NCBI GenBank assembly: GCA_009746045.1
Contig: RPFO01000167.1
Coordinates: 1,874,011 to 1,938,010 of the forward strand
Direction: 5' to 3'
DNA from: Mesostigma viride
Lineage: Eukaryota; Streptophyta; Mesostigmatophyceae; Mesostigmatales; Mesostigmataceae
Length of the DNA: 64,000 nucleotides
Position 1 is the stretch's first letter; each line of letters begins with the position of its first letter. Positions 23,501 to 38,115 of this stretch are shown here, piece by piece. The position numbers and the translations under genes are program-made. The notes under the pieces were generated by a model that saw only the letters and a list, made by a program, of their open reading frames with translations, had not been told where the DNA came from and made no database searches.

Positions 23501-26277
23501 TGCGCAGGATCACGGGGAGGGATGTGGTGGGGTAGAGAGGGGAACCCACCCATCCATCCATGGGTCAGACAACTCCCTCTTTTTTGCATGCGCGCAGGAT
23601 CACGGGGAGGGATGGGGTGGGGTAGAGAGGGGAACCCACCCATCCATCCATGGGTCAGACAACTCCCTCTTTTTTGCAAGCGATTGCGCCCCCCTTCTCT
23701 GGTCGGGCTTGCCTTCGCTCGTCATTCTATTCCATTCAACCCAGTCAATCCATTCATGATCGACCGGCCACTCGTCCAATCAGCCCCCCACTGTCACCAT
23801 CTCGTCCAAACTGCCCCCTCGCCCAATCCGTCCCCTCAAATATCATATCCCTCATGGAGACGAATCTGAAGACACAGGAGAGAGGCGGAGGAGCATCCGC
23901 CCATGGCACATCAGTGTGTCATCATGGAGCTACGGTGTACATGCAGTGGAGTGCTACGGTACAAGCCGCAATACAGGACATAACAGAAACCACCGTCCCT
24001 ATATTGAAAGAATTAATTTTTAAGACTTTGAAAGAATGAAAGGAGTGCCAAGAGTTAAACTGTGCCCTAGGGGGAATAAAAGGGAGTGGCGCAAACCCGT
24101 GCCAAGCATATGGCCGCCAACGGAACTGGAAGCTGGCTAGAAGCGCCGGAAGGTCGTTTGCACAGTGCAGGGTGGTTGCAGGGTGGCATGGGTGGAGGGT
24201 GTTCTTGAAAGGAGGGGTGAAGAGGGGCGGGATGGGGGGGGTGGGGTGGGGAGGAGGGGGGAGTGGCAGGCGAGCAGGCTCCTGACATGCAACCCTAGTA
24301 TTGTCTGTATTGAAGACTAATATTGTAGGCCTATTCCTAAATACTGGCCCGAATTACCATGCCATCTACCAAATTCACACCGTCACTGTCAAATAGGGAC
24401 TTGTCTACGTCCATCAGAAGTGCGTGTATAGCTTCAGCTACTGCAAAAGCTTAAGACCCTCTCAGCAACGGCTCACCGGCTCCAAAAGCAGGGGTGGGCG
24501 TCGAACCGAAGGCACCTGGACAAGACATACACATCGAACCAAAGGATTTTTTTTTCCAGGTGGAGGGATGGGAAAGGGCAGGGGGCACATACGTCAGACA
24601 CTAGAAAGGACCCTACAGATGCCTCCCGCCACTTAAAAACAACATATCTACACTATATCGCGATACTGTAGTGCAAGTCGAGCAAGAGACTATGATGTAC
24701 ACGTATGTGCTATCATGAAGCGGCGTGGGTAGAGGATGCTATCAAACCATAGGAATAGGGAAGCCAACACGATGCTGCAATGCCAGGACGACAACGATCT
24801 CGTCCGAACACACTACGACACGCTCAGGATGGGGAGTAGGTAGAATTCCATGGTTCCTGGCGGGTGAGCAAGAATCGGAGGGGTGAGGAGATGTGGGATA
24901 GGGAAGCCAGGACGGCACGAAAAGAGCAAGTAAGAGATGAGTAGGTGATGTGGGAGAGGAGAGCAAGGGGAGTAGGGGGAGTGGCAATGAAGCGGATGAT
25001 GGACAGGCACTTGCACGTACACAACAGTGACGGTGTGTTCGTTTGCATATGGCCTGGGTCATGTAACGGTTGCTAGCAACATTCCACCAAGGGATGCCGG
25101 CACCCATTCACCGAGAAATGCCAGTCCCCATGGAACCCCGTATCCATCCGTATGGGCAGATATAGTTGTCTCGTTGCGCTTGACCAGCGCGACAGGTCAG
25201 ACTTGCGACTGGCGGATTGGTAGGAGCTAGAGAGGTTGGCAAGATGAAAACGGCTTTGCGCGTCGATTGGTCTGATACGCTAGTACCGCTGTGAGTACAT
25301 TTATCATATAAAATAATCACTCGTATACATAATACAATGATATAATACAATGAGACATCAAGGCTCACTCCTGAGGGTAGAAAGCAAAGACACCATCCTG
25401 GAAAGGGGGGGGGGGGGCACTCACTTGTGGAGGCACCAAACCCCATGGATGGCGTCAGGGAGCTCCCAAAGGGGGACGTCGACTGCCCAAACGCGGGGGC
25501 CGGGGTGGTGGACCCAAACGCAGGTGTGGCGGAGCCGAACGCCGACGTTGTCTGCCCGAACGCCGGTGTGGGCGTGGTCGAGCCAAACGCCGGCGTGGCG
25601 CTGCCAAACGCACTCGACTGGCCAAAGGCCGGCGTGGATGATGGCTGCGCGCCAAAACCGAACGCGGGCGTCGGTGTCTGGGCACCGAACGCCGCTGCAG
25701 GGAGACAAGGATCAAAGCAAGGGGCACGTCTGGGTTAGCCCAGGAGGGACTTGGACGCCAGCATTACGGGAAACATGACGGGGACTACGACTCGTGGGAT
25801 GGGAAATGGAAATCACGGGGGGTGAACGTACAGCTTGTTTGACCAAACGGGGTGCCAAATGCTGACGGAGTGGGAGTAGCGCCGAAAGCTGGCGCCTGTT
25901 GACCGAATGCCGGAGTCGCCGAGGGCCAGACACCGGTAGCGGCACTGGAACCGAACGCGCTCTGGGTTTGTGGAGCACCAAACGTCGGTGTTGAGCCGAA
26001 GGGCGTCGATCCGAACGCCGACGGCGCACCGAAGGCTGCAAGGGAAACCAACAGTCAGCCAAAGCAACAAAAGGCATGGAGGGAAAAAGCGCGCATGGAG
26101 TCTTAAAACCAACAGACAGGTTTATAGAAAGACTGGTGATGCCCTTACGTGCACTAAATAGCGGCACAACAGGCGGTGGCAAGCGAATGAGCCCTTTTTC
26201 ACGAAAGTTAAGGACTAAAACATGGTGACGTGAAACTCACGGCTCGGGGACCCACCACCCATGCCGAATCCCGCCAT
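8599..26277 (-). CDS. NUP98-NUP96: Nup98-Nup96 nucleoporin precursor, about 14 exons
   Basis: This gene encodes the polyprotein that normally cleaves itself into Nup98 (FG nucleoporin of the pore channel and cytoplasmic/nuclear faces) and Nup96 (scaffold of the Y complex). Exons inferred from GT-AG sites with matching phase: 26241-26277, 25832-26035, 25425-25694, 23231-23325, 22150-22279, 16170-21558, 14303-15778, 13516-13715, 12493-12724, 11508-11631, 10662-10822, 9325-9425, 9031-9097 and about 8599-8800. Exon 1 starts MAGFGMGGG; exons 2-3 are FG repeats. Exon 5 carries [12 protein letters not shown] then EELRWEDYQ, the conserved segment before the second FG block, closer to the plant wording than the animal one. 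The Nup96 half contains the [10 protein letters not shown] and [13 protein letters not shown] helices and the SWHLL and [13 protein letters not shown] segments. The phase at the last junction does not reconcile, so the C-terminus is provisional. Confidence 0.9.
9500..9560. repeat. 22-bp tandem repeat, three units
   Basis: Three units of ttgttttgtgtgcatgggcc follow each other within the intron between Nup96 exons 11 and 12. Confidence 0.8.
9895..10140. repeat. 54-bp minisatellite in a Nup96 intron
   Basis: The phrase tggttgtctgctgg recurs at 9901, 9955, 10009, 10063 and 10117, an exact 54-base period with about 4.6 copies. Units differ by a few substitutions (atagcaca versus atagcata). The array lies between exons 11 and 12 and creates spurious open frames on both strands. 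Confidence 0.9.
11335..11507. repeat. C-rich polypyrimidine tract directly after a 5' splice site
   Basis: About 170 bases consist only of C and T on the plus strand ((C)n T units). On the coding (minus) strand this is a G-rich purine tract beginning within the donor GTGAGG of exon 10 (boundary 11508). It can form G-quadruplex or triplex structures, and G runs near donors are known intronic splicing enhancers. The proline-rich frames it produces are not genes. Confidence 0.85.
12060..12335. repeat. 19-28-bp minisatellite in a Nup96 intron
   Basis: About eleven units of aaaagagcaagggatgcggg followed by a variable G run and gcac lie between exons 9 and 10. Variation is mostly in the length of the G run (five to eight), plus substitutions such as gagcacgagat. 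Confidence 0.85.
13319..13341. repeat. poly-C run, about 22 bases
   Basis: A nearly pure C homopolymer lies in the intron between exons 8 and 9. Its exact length is likely unreliable in any assembly. Confidence 0.8.
14303..15778 (-). CDS. NUP98-NUP96: Nup98-Nup96 exon 7: Nup96 core
   Basis: This 1476-base exon (492 codons, phase 0 at both ends) holds the central alpha-solenoid of Nup96. Recognisable segments are [31 protein letters not shown] and [11 protein letters not shown], later [29 protein letters not shown] and [19 protein letters not shown], ending NPLDFQ. A low-complexity Gly/Asp/His/Gln insertion (about 14640-14800) separates two helical blocks. The exon's last about 30 bases are imperfectly repeated in the following intron at 14203-14226. 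Confidence 0.88.
16170..21558 (-). CDS. NUP98-NUP96: Nup98-Nup96 exon 6: FG repeats, autoproteolytic domain, Nup96 N-terminus
   Basis: This giant exon begins with dense FG/GLFG-like repeats (FGSTQP, SLFGST, GGLFGGG; about 20600-21550). A Gly/Ser/Asn-rich linker follows, then the Nup98 autoproteolytic domain (about 18670-19170). The domain has [42 protein letters not shown] and, at its end, VEHFSRYGV (about 18680-18710). Cleavage in this family occurs between F and S of HFS, so the required HFS is present. An acidic stretch and the Nup96 start ([19 protein letters not shown], about 18095-18150) follow. Near the exon's end the frame shifts at a run of ten Gs on the coding strand (16738-16747). 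One extra G would restore the frame that continues to RFSKWLQ at the donor. Confidence 0.88.
21739..22166. repeat. 48-bp minisatellite copying a Nup98 exon end and its 5' splice site
   Basis: Nine units with an exact 48-base period start at 21745 and end at 22129 plus one unit. On the minus strand each unit reads like the last codons of exon 5 (DYQ/DDQ, GG/EG, V/F, KG) followed by GTGAGGGGTTAGGGG. It therefore duplicates the exon end together with its donor. Because 48 is a multiple of three, the array stays open in the exon's frame down to about 21711. Confidence 0.92.
22330..22505. repeat. 33-bp purine-rich minisatellite in a Nup98 intron
   Basis: Units of ggcaaagggaaggcggc with gagggaaggt repeat about five times between exons 4 and 5. 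They are A/G rich on the plus strand, hence pyrimidine rich on the transcribed strand just upstream of the exon 5 acceptor at 22280. Confidence 0.8.
23330..23680. repeat. nested 30-bp and about 88-bp tandem repeats upstream of Nup98 exon 4
   Basis: Three units of about 30 bases (agcacgtgatggggcatgtg) at 23330-23415 run into three units of about 88 bases (gcgcaggatcacggggaggg, with ccatccatgggtcagac inside) ending at 23680. On the coding strand these lie immediately before the exon 4 acceptor. Confidence 0.8.
23681..25424. other. large Nup98 intron interior, no gene seen
   Basis: This is the interior of the intron between exons 3 and 4. It has mixed composition and a G-rich stretch at 24225-24265. 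I found no conserved coding segment on either strand. Confidence 0.5.
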
Positions 26278-26891
26278 CGCGACGAATTCAGAAGGCAATA
26301 CAATCCACTACAGTTAAACGCACTGCTTTAAGAACCCCGAACATTACCGGGTTCTTGTATCCTTGGCTGTACATCAAACCACTTTATTCTCCGTTCATGT
26401 CCATCTACCGCCATCGCTCATAAAGAGGAGGCAAGGTACATAATGCCTACATGCATTTTGCTGCTGCCCAGCGCATCGTCTTTTATTTGAGCGCATGTTC
26501 AGCCTTGAGGTGCGTGCAAAATGCAAGCCCGGAGGGCGAGGGCGGGGCAGTTCATTGAGTTCAGAAACCGGTTCATATTCACTGGACACTGCTGTGTCAT
26601 CGTCAGCGGCCTTGTAACTACTAATAATGAAGCAAGAGTCTGATGATTTCTCATTTCTGCTATTCGAGCTGCTATTCGAGCAGCAGGCGAGCTTGCACCA
26701 GGGCAACCGCCAGTGACAAACGCGCCGCGCCAGTCGCGTGGTGGCGCGCCGCGGGCGCCATCCTGAACGCCCGCATTTTTCCGGGTAAATGGGTATTTTT
26801 ATTAACCAATAGGAATATCATTAGGTGAAGAGGTACCACGTATCGACCATCTGGTTACCCTCTGAGGGTAGTGTTCCTGAACGCCCGCATT
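26278..26891. other. upstream region of the nucleoporin gene
   Basis: This region must include the Nup98-Nup96 promoter and 5' untranslated leader (minus strand). The string gaacgcccgcatt occurs at about 26766 and 26879, the first followed by a diverged version of the 88-base inverted repeat that begins at 26892. No coding region is supported. Confidence 0.5.
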
Positions 26892-28834
26892 CGGGGAAAT
26901 GGGTATATTTTATTAGCCAATTATGGACCAAAGAGGTGAGAGGGGAAATGAGTATCAGCGAATCCTAATTAAGGTGGGCTGAACGCCCGCATTCGCCCTC
27001 AGCATTCAGCAACTCGCGAGCACTTGTGAGTTCAACGAGCGCTGAGCGCATGCAGCTTTGCGCACAGGCTGAACAACACTGAGCAACTATTCTGATCAGA
27101 CACTCCGCAAAGGTGAAAACCTTTGCGTTCAGTGCCAGGCCGCGGAAAACGCGGAAAACGTGAGCAACTAATATTATTTCGTACAAAGGACTCCCATGGT
27201 ACTGGCAGCGCATATGGACAGGTTACAATAAGCTCAAGCCGGGTCGCCTAGTCTTTCCTACTACTCGAGAGGAGGTGGCACGGCAGCCACTCTTTTTTAA
27301 TGACTTAATCACAGACGCTACTAACAAGCCCCTCGGCGCTCTCCACGGACACAACCCGTATGATGGCTTTCTGCGCGCGTCACCGCCGATTGTCAGGGTG
27401 CTGGACCTCTACCTGGGGCACGGCGCTACGTATCGACGGCTCAGCTACGACGAGGTCAGCACTTGGGTCTCCCACATGCCCTCCCTGCAAGCGTGGCACA
27501 CCCTTATAAGTGCGATACCAGCTGCGTGGCATGCGTTGATGACTGCCCCACGCAAGCCAATTATAACCGGCGACTGGGTTAGCTTCTACGCCGACGGAGT
27601 CACGCCTGCGTGCAAGCCGGGTTTAGTCGTGACGGTTCTGCCACAAGATGGGCTCCAACTACAACTGCTGGAAGCTATTTCTGGCCACAATGGGTGTCTG
27701 TATCAACTATCCACCTTATATGCGTACACGCCATCTTCCCAGTGTCACCGCATACGCGTAGTCCCATGGTCTGTGCCAAGATCTTGCATGATCCAGCCGG
27801 ACCCATTATCCCCGGTTGAGAGCATTACATGGCTACACGTGGGCAACACACGGCTCGATCTACTACATCTGGACCCGGTTGAATTTGGATGGGTCTTAAC
27901 CAAGGGGGACATCAGAACCAGCAAATGTATCTTTGAGTACACCGCAGATTGGGGTTATGATATCTTGTTGCATACGTACCATCAGCCCCATCCGGGCCGA
28001 GGCCGCTGGGGAATACATTGGCCGGGCTACACTTGGGTTAAGCTGATTACCCTGGCGGTAGACCACCCTCTCGTGGACCGCAGGGCCACTGATGTACAAC
28101 ATCTTTTGATGCATAGGGCGATAGGGGTCTGCGCTACGCTCCACCGAGCGTTTTGGTCATGATGCATCATGCCTGTGCACGCACCCTAGTGAAACCATTG
28201 AGCACAGGTTCCTTTTCTGTAATCTCCCAGGGGTTTGGACGTGGCTAATTAACATCTGGGCCGCATGGACGGCATCGCCACCCAATCTCCCAATTAGCGT
28301 GCGTACCATCATTTTCGGTATTGCTGGCACACCAGGGACCGAGCTTTCAGTTTCCCAAGCAGAATGGATATGGCTACGCACTACTATGCTATACGCGATC
28401 TGGACCATACGCAACGAGACAGTCTTTAATGTCCGCGAGGAGTATACCCGCGGCGGCGTAGTCCGGCGCTTTATCAAAGAAACAACCAGCGCAGGCCAGA
28501 AATTTATATACCTATGGAATGCGGCTATGCGCCGCTACTGGCTGTTAGCTCAGGAACAACACAGGGTGTGGGACCCAGGGCCCAATAACGACAAGCCCAG
28601 CCCGCTCCAGCTTTTTCATGATCTACTGGGCCGTAATCAGGTATTCGCCAGTATGCCTCATGGCGACATTACTCAGGTCCAATGGCTTCCCTGGTCTACT
28701 AACGCGCCCTATTAGCCTTTCACCTGTCACCGCCACACGTGTGTGTGCCCACCTTAATTAGGATTCGCTGATACTGATTTCCCCTCTCACCTCTTTGGTC
28801 CATAATTGGCTAATAAAATATACCCATTTCCCCG
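26892..28834. mobile_element. unit bounded by 88-bp terminal inverted repeats, carrying a LINE tail
   Basis: Bases 26892-26979 and the reverse complement of 28747-28834 are the same 88-base sequence with, by eye, a single mismatch (ggaaatgagtatc versus ggaaatcagtatc). Between them lies the C-terminal part of a LINE ORF2. Retrotransposons do not have such ends. Either a TIR element captured a LINE piece, a LINE inserted into a TIR element, or this is an inverted duplication. I see no clean target duplication outside the repeats. Confidence 0.75.
27275..28715 (+). pseudogene. LINE ORF2 C-terminus with zf-RVT domain, frameshifted
   Basis: The frame 27275-28160 has a diffuse C-terminal reverse-transcriptase-associated sequence (RQPLFFNDLITDAT...). 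After a frame change near 28160 the reading continues CLCTHPSETIEHRFLFCNLP and VWTWLINIWAAW. This is the zinc-binding C-x-C...ETxEHxFxxC...W signature typical of plant and algal LINE ORF2 C-termini (zf-RVT). The frame then runs to 28715 without further breaks. The polymerase domain itself is absent. Confidence 0.7.
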
Positions 28835-32607
<3,773 letters not shown>

Positions 32608-33002
32608 ATGGGGTGCGAAGGAGTTTGCTAGTGTAGCTGCTCTGGGTTGCTTTGCCCGCGGACAGGTTCTCCCGTTTGTGTAGCGTAATTTTTTTAATGA
32701 CTTCGCAATAAATTCTGCGTTCATGTATCGGTGTAGGCATCAGTAGGCAGTGCAGGCAAGTAATTCTTTTTTCAGGAACCGCAAACTTGCAGGTTGACAT
32801 GCAGAAAATTCGGACATTGTGCAGACGTGGGTGCAAGGGGGAAAATGCCAACATTGCAACTACACACACAAATCTGTGGCAGTTCGGCGAACTAAACATT
32901 TTGTATCACTTTCAGGAATAGTTGTCTCACTATTCCTCCCTAGTCGCCCTAAAGTTTGTCTAGGTAACAAGATTCATTCATTCATATAGTTGTCTTAATT
33001 CA
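32608..33002. other. 3' flank of the reductoisomerase gene
   Basis: This holds the probable 3' untranslated region with AATAAA at about 32707, then sequence without recognisable features. Confidence 0.5.
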
Positions 33003-33374
33003 CATGGGTTGACGGCGTCGCAACCGATGAGTGGTGGGGCTCGAGGTCAGCAAGAAGACAGAGGCCCTGGCGGTACGTTGGGCTCACTCAGCCACCCCCC
33101 GACCTCTTCCTCCCTGATGGCTCTCGCGTCCAGTGTAACGGGACCGCGTCAAGCTGCTGGTTAGCTTCACTGCCCAGCTCCGAGGCCGACGTGGACCACC
33201 GTATCTCCTTTGTTGATTGAGTTGATAGATTTAGACTACATGTAGATAGCTGTTGTAGATAGATTAGACCTTGTCTCCTTGAGATTAGACCGGTAGGACT
33301 GTTTGCACCCATCCATCGGGGTTAATGCTCCGTGACTCCCCAACGGGAGCACGAGTCTAATTAATTAATTAATC
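33003..33374 (+). mobile_element. LINE 3'-end fragment
   Basis: This fragment has the family's 3' untranslated motif (gattagaccggtaggactg), a short CCATC run, the CAAC-loop hairpin (33325-33354) and (TTAA)n ending at 33374. It matches the tails at 7040 and 7765. It lies between two convergent host genes. Confidence 0.7.
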
Positions 33375-33795
33375 TCCTTTGTCGCGTTTGCGTGCGACTA
33401 TCTCCAGCAACACTACTTGACCTTAGCACACGCTGTCTCGAAGCCACACGTGAAGCTAGCAAGTAAACCAATGTGGCTAGTCTGAGTGCACGATGGGAGG
33501 GATAGGTGGGTACCCTATTTATTAAGTGAGAAAACTATTCCTGGACGCATGGCGATCATGATGATCTATGAGACAACCTCATTATGGTCTTTTGCATCGC
33601 GGAAAGACCTTGCAGGAAAGATAGATACCGCGAACATTACATACGCATGGTTTTCAACACGTTATGGCAACTTACATTATCAGCCAGTGATGTCGCACGT
33701 GCGAATATACACTGGAAACACTTGACAACTGATCGTTCTCTTGACTACAGGGTACTAAAGCAATTGATCTATAAAACACATGCGTGGTGCATGAT

Positions 33796-35958
33796 TTAAA
33801 GGCGCAGGCCACCTGCGAACGTGCCCGAGGCCGCAGCGATCGGCCCCAAGAGGGAGATGGGGATCTTCTCAAACACCGGCTTGAGGGCGGGCACCTGCTC
33901 GGCCGCCTTCTTGACAGCAATTGCGACAGCTGGCGTGGAGATGCCCCAGATAATCACGCTGCGGGTGATGCGCGCGAAGAAGTCGTTCACAAAGTGGCGG
34001 ATGAACGCCTGGAACTCGCGCCGGTCCAGCTTGCCGTTCTGGTCAATGTCACATTTCTGGGGACAGGCAGAGGGCCGGGAAATGAAAAAGGCGGGGTGTG
34101 AAGACAACCCCGCATCGGCATACATGACCAAAGAAAGGAGTTTCAGTGCCAGTCCTGGTAACATGAGAGGGGGTGCGGCGATAGAATTGGCTACACAGTT
34201 TTTGTCCACCCTCTTGGAATGGTGAAAGAAGGAGAAGAAAAAAAAGCCAAGCAACCCCAAGAAAGGAATGTGAAGAAGGCGCGACCGGATGACGCAACGC
34301 GAGTGAGAAGGGCTGCCCGTCCCCGCTACGGAAACGAAGGCGAAAAGCACAAGAGGGGGAGAGAGGGGAGAATGCATAAGAGCAGGGAGGAGGGTTAGCA
34401 AATGGGGTGGGGTGGGGGGATAGAGACCACCGCCCATGGGGTAGATGGTAAGGGAAACCCCAACATTCCAGAAGACGGTGAATGATATAACTAACAAAGT
34501 AAACCAATAAATTATAGCAGTATATGATGACCGCACACAGTTTCTCCTCTTCCCTAGAAACCTCCCGATGACTCTGCCTCCTTGTTAATCCCCCCCCCCT
34601 CCCCCGTGTTATAAAATAGGTGGAATGTAAAAGAAATGATGTTACTTTCACTTGTACCAGGCCGTTCCGCCTCGGTGACCTCACTGGCGCACATGTACAA
34701 AATGCTTGCTTCCGGCTCCAGTCTCCCATGGACGCATGCGGCAAAACAGCAGTGTATTTCAGTTATATTACGCACATACGTCCAGCAATGACCACCTGAA
34801 ACCAGTCCCAGGCGAGGGGGGACCTGTCCATGCCATGCTTTGACGTTTCCATATCTTATCAGCCTGGCCCTGCAACCTCTATTTCACAGCAACGCAGCAG
34901 ACTCTGTAGCTTTGCGCTAAACGACACAATCCACTTCGCATTAATTGCAAAAAACAATCCGCTTCTTTGAACATCGGTCAGATTCCAAAGTTCAGGGGGG
35001 GGGGAGATTGCTGTATATGGGCGTGTTCCTTCATGATCGTGGGGGGGCCCAACACCTCACCTTCATCATCTCCTCCACGGCCGCGCGGCTGGGTGGCATC
35101 TGGGGAGCGTGCGTGAGCCGCTTGTTGAGCTCGTTGTACACCATGAGCACCGCGTCGTACATCTCGTGCACGTCAATCGTGTTATTGCCGTCCTTGTCCA
35201 CCTTCTTGAAGAAGACGTCCGACGTCATCCTGGTGAACTGCGACTCGGAGAGCTTGCCTGAGGACGCGCCGCGCCGGCCGGGGGGGGGTACGTAAAGGGT
35301 CGAATGAAGGCCGCGGAGTGCCCGGGGAAAAGGGGGGGAAAGGGAGAACCGGAAGCAAGCAGAGGGCACGTACACGAGGCCATGTATGCGTCAGAGTGGA
35401 ATACAATGCGTCAGAGTGGAATACAGGGGACAGTTGTTGTCATGGCGTTAAGTGGGGATGGAACTGTGATGTGCAAACACGCGATCACTGGAGGCAACCC
35501 TTGCAGATGACTTGCGCGTGCTGCAATGTACGTCTTCACTGTGTGGCGCACGTGCCACCGTGTGTACCGGCACAAAGGTTTCTGCACGTTTTGCTAAAAA
35601 TAACTGGCTTTCCTGAAAAGTACCGCATTACATTCGTATACTGGAATAGTAAAATAACGTCGGGTTGGGGCATGCATCATGCATAACACCAAAAGGCCAT
35701 AGACCTGAAAGGCATTGTAGATGGAAATCGCACAGCTAGCTAGCAGTACGTAAATACATCGCGTCAAGGCTTCACATGCTTCGCGCATTACTCGCATAAA
35801 GCCCGCTCATGCAGGGCCGTACGCAGGCCACGCAAAAATATCTTGTAAGCACGAAGAGACTGGCAGTCTTAACCCCGGGCGCGCATCTAAATTACATAAA
35901 AGTAGAAAGCAAAAAAGAAGAAAGCATAGCGACGCGATTTACCATTGCCGGCACCCAT
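33796..35958 (-). CDS. small EF-hand calcium-binding protein with hydrophobic C-terminus
   Basis: Three exons with matching phases (35943-35958, 35061-35257, 33796-34056) give 157 residues. EF-hand loop 1 is DKDGNNTIDVHE (residues 26-37) and loop 2 is DIDQNGKLDRRE (74-85). Both keep Asp at positions 1, 3 and 9 and Glu at 12, so both should bind Ca2+. About 37 residues separate the loops. After loop 2 an amphipathic helix leads to a largely hydrophobic tail (SVIIWGISTPAVAIAV, ISLLGPIAAASGTFAGG) that may insert into or lie on a membrane. The ATG at 35958 gives a 25-residue lead-in. An in-frame upstream extension to about 36174 is open, so a longer N-terminus cannot be excluded. The function is unknown. 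Confidence 0.85.
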
Positions 35959-37330
35959 TCTAGCAGCGGTTGAGGAAGCGTTGCCGAGGCGGAAGTTGAG
36001 CAGGCGCGATGGCTCTCCTCGACTTCCCCGGTTCGGTAGATATCTGTTGTATCTCCCTCTGTCAGCAATGGCTGCGAGTGCCAGCGCTGGCTGGGGTTCG
36101 GGAATCGGGAATCGGGGCCGTGCATGGCGCGAGCACCCCCGCCCAGAGACTGCGACTCTCTTGTTGTTGTTCAAGTTCTTGTTACACGACTCTCCTTGGC
36201 CTGGTCAATGCTCGAGCTCGCGCTGATTCGTTTGGATCCCTGCAACTGCGGTGCTGCAGCTACGAAGCTATTGCCGTACGACGGAAAAACGACCGCTCGA
36301 GTATCAGAGGATGTAAGTCGCTGGATTCATAAGGCAGGGGGATACAGAACGGTACTCAAATTGCCGGGAAAACTGTGATCCAGTATTCCTCGCGGGAAAC
36401 TTCGCGCAAAAATTTTTGTTCCCACCATTCCTCGAGTCCCTAGACGTGCGATGGTTCCAAAAGCAAAGCCCGTTGTTGCCCAAGACTTAATAAAACTCGA
36501 GCGACGTGTTGCGCATGACTAAAAGCTTACCAACCCATGTAAGGTGGCTTGCACGCCACGGCTGCCCACGGCACCGCGTAATGACCATGAACGCGCGCGT
36601 AATGAGCGCTTCTGGTTCACCTAAGGAATAAAATCGATACACAACTAGACCATTACAGCTAGTATGCGCGCACACATCGCAGTATCGGATTCTGGTTTGA
36701 CAAACGGTGGAATAAACTGAGGTATCTGCTAAGCTTCCACTGCGGCGTGGAGGCCCCTGTTGAGTTTTGGCCCACAAGAGCGCCGTGGCGGCGCAGCCGC
36801 TGCGGCCATCAGACATGCTCTTCCGTTAATTACTTCCGCATAACTCCCGTGCAGATGGGAAGAATAATCTTTACATTACCATCTTCTCTGGCGGCTGATT
36901 ACTATACTATCCCGAACTGCATACGGCAGGATTTTCGGTGAGGTTGGTTTACCACTCAGTCATTTGTCAGAATGCCTGCTGGACTTTCCAATTATTTAGG
37001 CTCGATACACTGCATGGTCTGGTCTTATCCTCCCCCCCCCCCCCCCCCCTGCCCCCCCCCCCCCTTCTGGAATTCGCCCTTGCAGTTGGCTTTTCCATGT
37101 CATACAATCCCTCGTTGTTTTCATCGAGCTGTTTTGTGCAGTTGGCAGCTCGATGCCACGTCCGCCCAGTGGTACGTGTCTCTTGTCCAATGTTTTTTTT
37201 CATCAGAAAGGTACCATGGCCAGTAGGCACTAGCGGCAGTTAGAGCAAAGCACCCCCCCCAGTCCATGTTAACATCATGTCGTGGAAGCGCAAGCACGTG
37301 TAGTCTGCGCAGCAATCGGTCGAAAATGAC
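35959..37330. other. upstream of the EF-hand gene, no second gene seen
   Basis: This contains the EF-hand promoter region (minus strand). Two long C runs at about 37030-37050 and 37053-37065 flank a single G. Open frames here have no protein-like character and I do not annotate them. Confidence 0.5.
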
Positions 37331-37334
37331 AATA

Positions 37335-37920
37335 ACCCTCCATGTCCATTGTCCAATGTACTCCATGCTGAACTGTGCACACGGCAATAAAGCAAGCCAG
37401 CCGCCGTATAAGCAATGGTCAGCATGGCAATAAAGCTATCTGGTCGTAGCGCCAGACTGTGAGCTAGGGTTTACCACCAACCAGTAGCTTGGTGCATCGG
37501 TCTTCGTGCCATGCAGGAACGAGGTCTGAATGACCCTCCATGTCCATTGTCCAATGTCCATGCTGAACTGTGCGCACGGCAATAAAGCAAGCCAGCCGCC
37601 GTATAAGCAATGGTCAGCATGGCAATAAAGCTATCTGGTCGTAGCGCCAGACTGTGAGCTAGGGTTTACCACCAACCAGTAGCTTGGTGCATCGGTCTTC
37701 GTGCCATGCAGGAACGAGGTCTGAATGACCCTCCATGTCCATTGTCCAATGTCCATGCTGAACTGTGCGCACGGCAATAAAGCAAGCCAGCCGCCGTATA
37801 AGCAATGGTCAGCATGGCAATAAAGCTATCTGGTCGTAGCGCCAGACTGTGAGCTAGGGTTTACCACCAACCAGTAGCTTGGTGCATCGGTCTTCGTGCC
37901 ATGCAGGAACGAGGTCTGCA
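37335..37920. repeat. 195-bp tandem satellite, three units
   Basis: The phrase accctccatgtccattgtcc recurs at 37335, 37533 and 37728. Units 2 and 3 are essentially identical. Unit 1 carries three extra bases (act) and a few changes. Each unit contains aataaag twice. It does not encode a protein. Confidence 0.9.
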
Positions 37921-37989
37921 TGCATGTATAGCTCTAGCTGCAAATTTGCTAGAGTTCGATTCTACCTGATCGATCGATGCAAGCGTGCC

Positions 37990-38115
37990 GCTTGCAGTTA
38001 ATATTAATTAATTAATTAACTAATTAATTAATTAATTAAACTCGTGCTCCCGTTGGGGAGTCATGGAGCATTGACCCCGATGGATGGATTGATGGATGGA
38101 TGGATGAATGGATGG
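37990..38115 (-). mobile_element. LINE 3'-tail fragment, minus strand
   Basis: This consists of (TTAA)n, the CAAC-loop hairpin in reverse (about 38039-38070) and a GGATG run, so the element's 3' end faces left. It abuts a plus-strand LINE fragment at 38116, giving a tail-to-body junction. Confidence 0.7.

Noticed and set aside
35945-36378. plus-strand frames upstream of the EF-hand gene
   Set aside because: They are short, overlapping and without protein-like composition or splice support.
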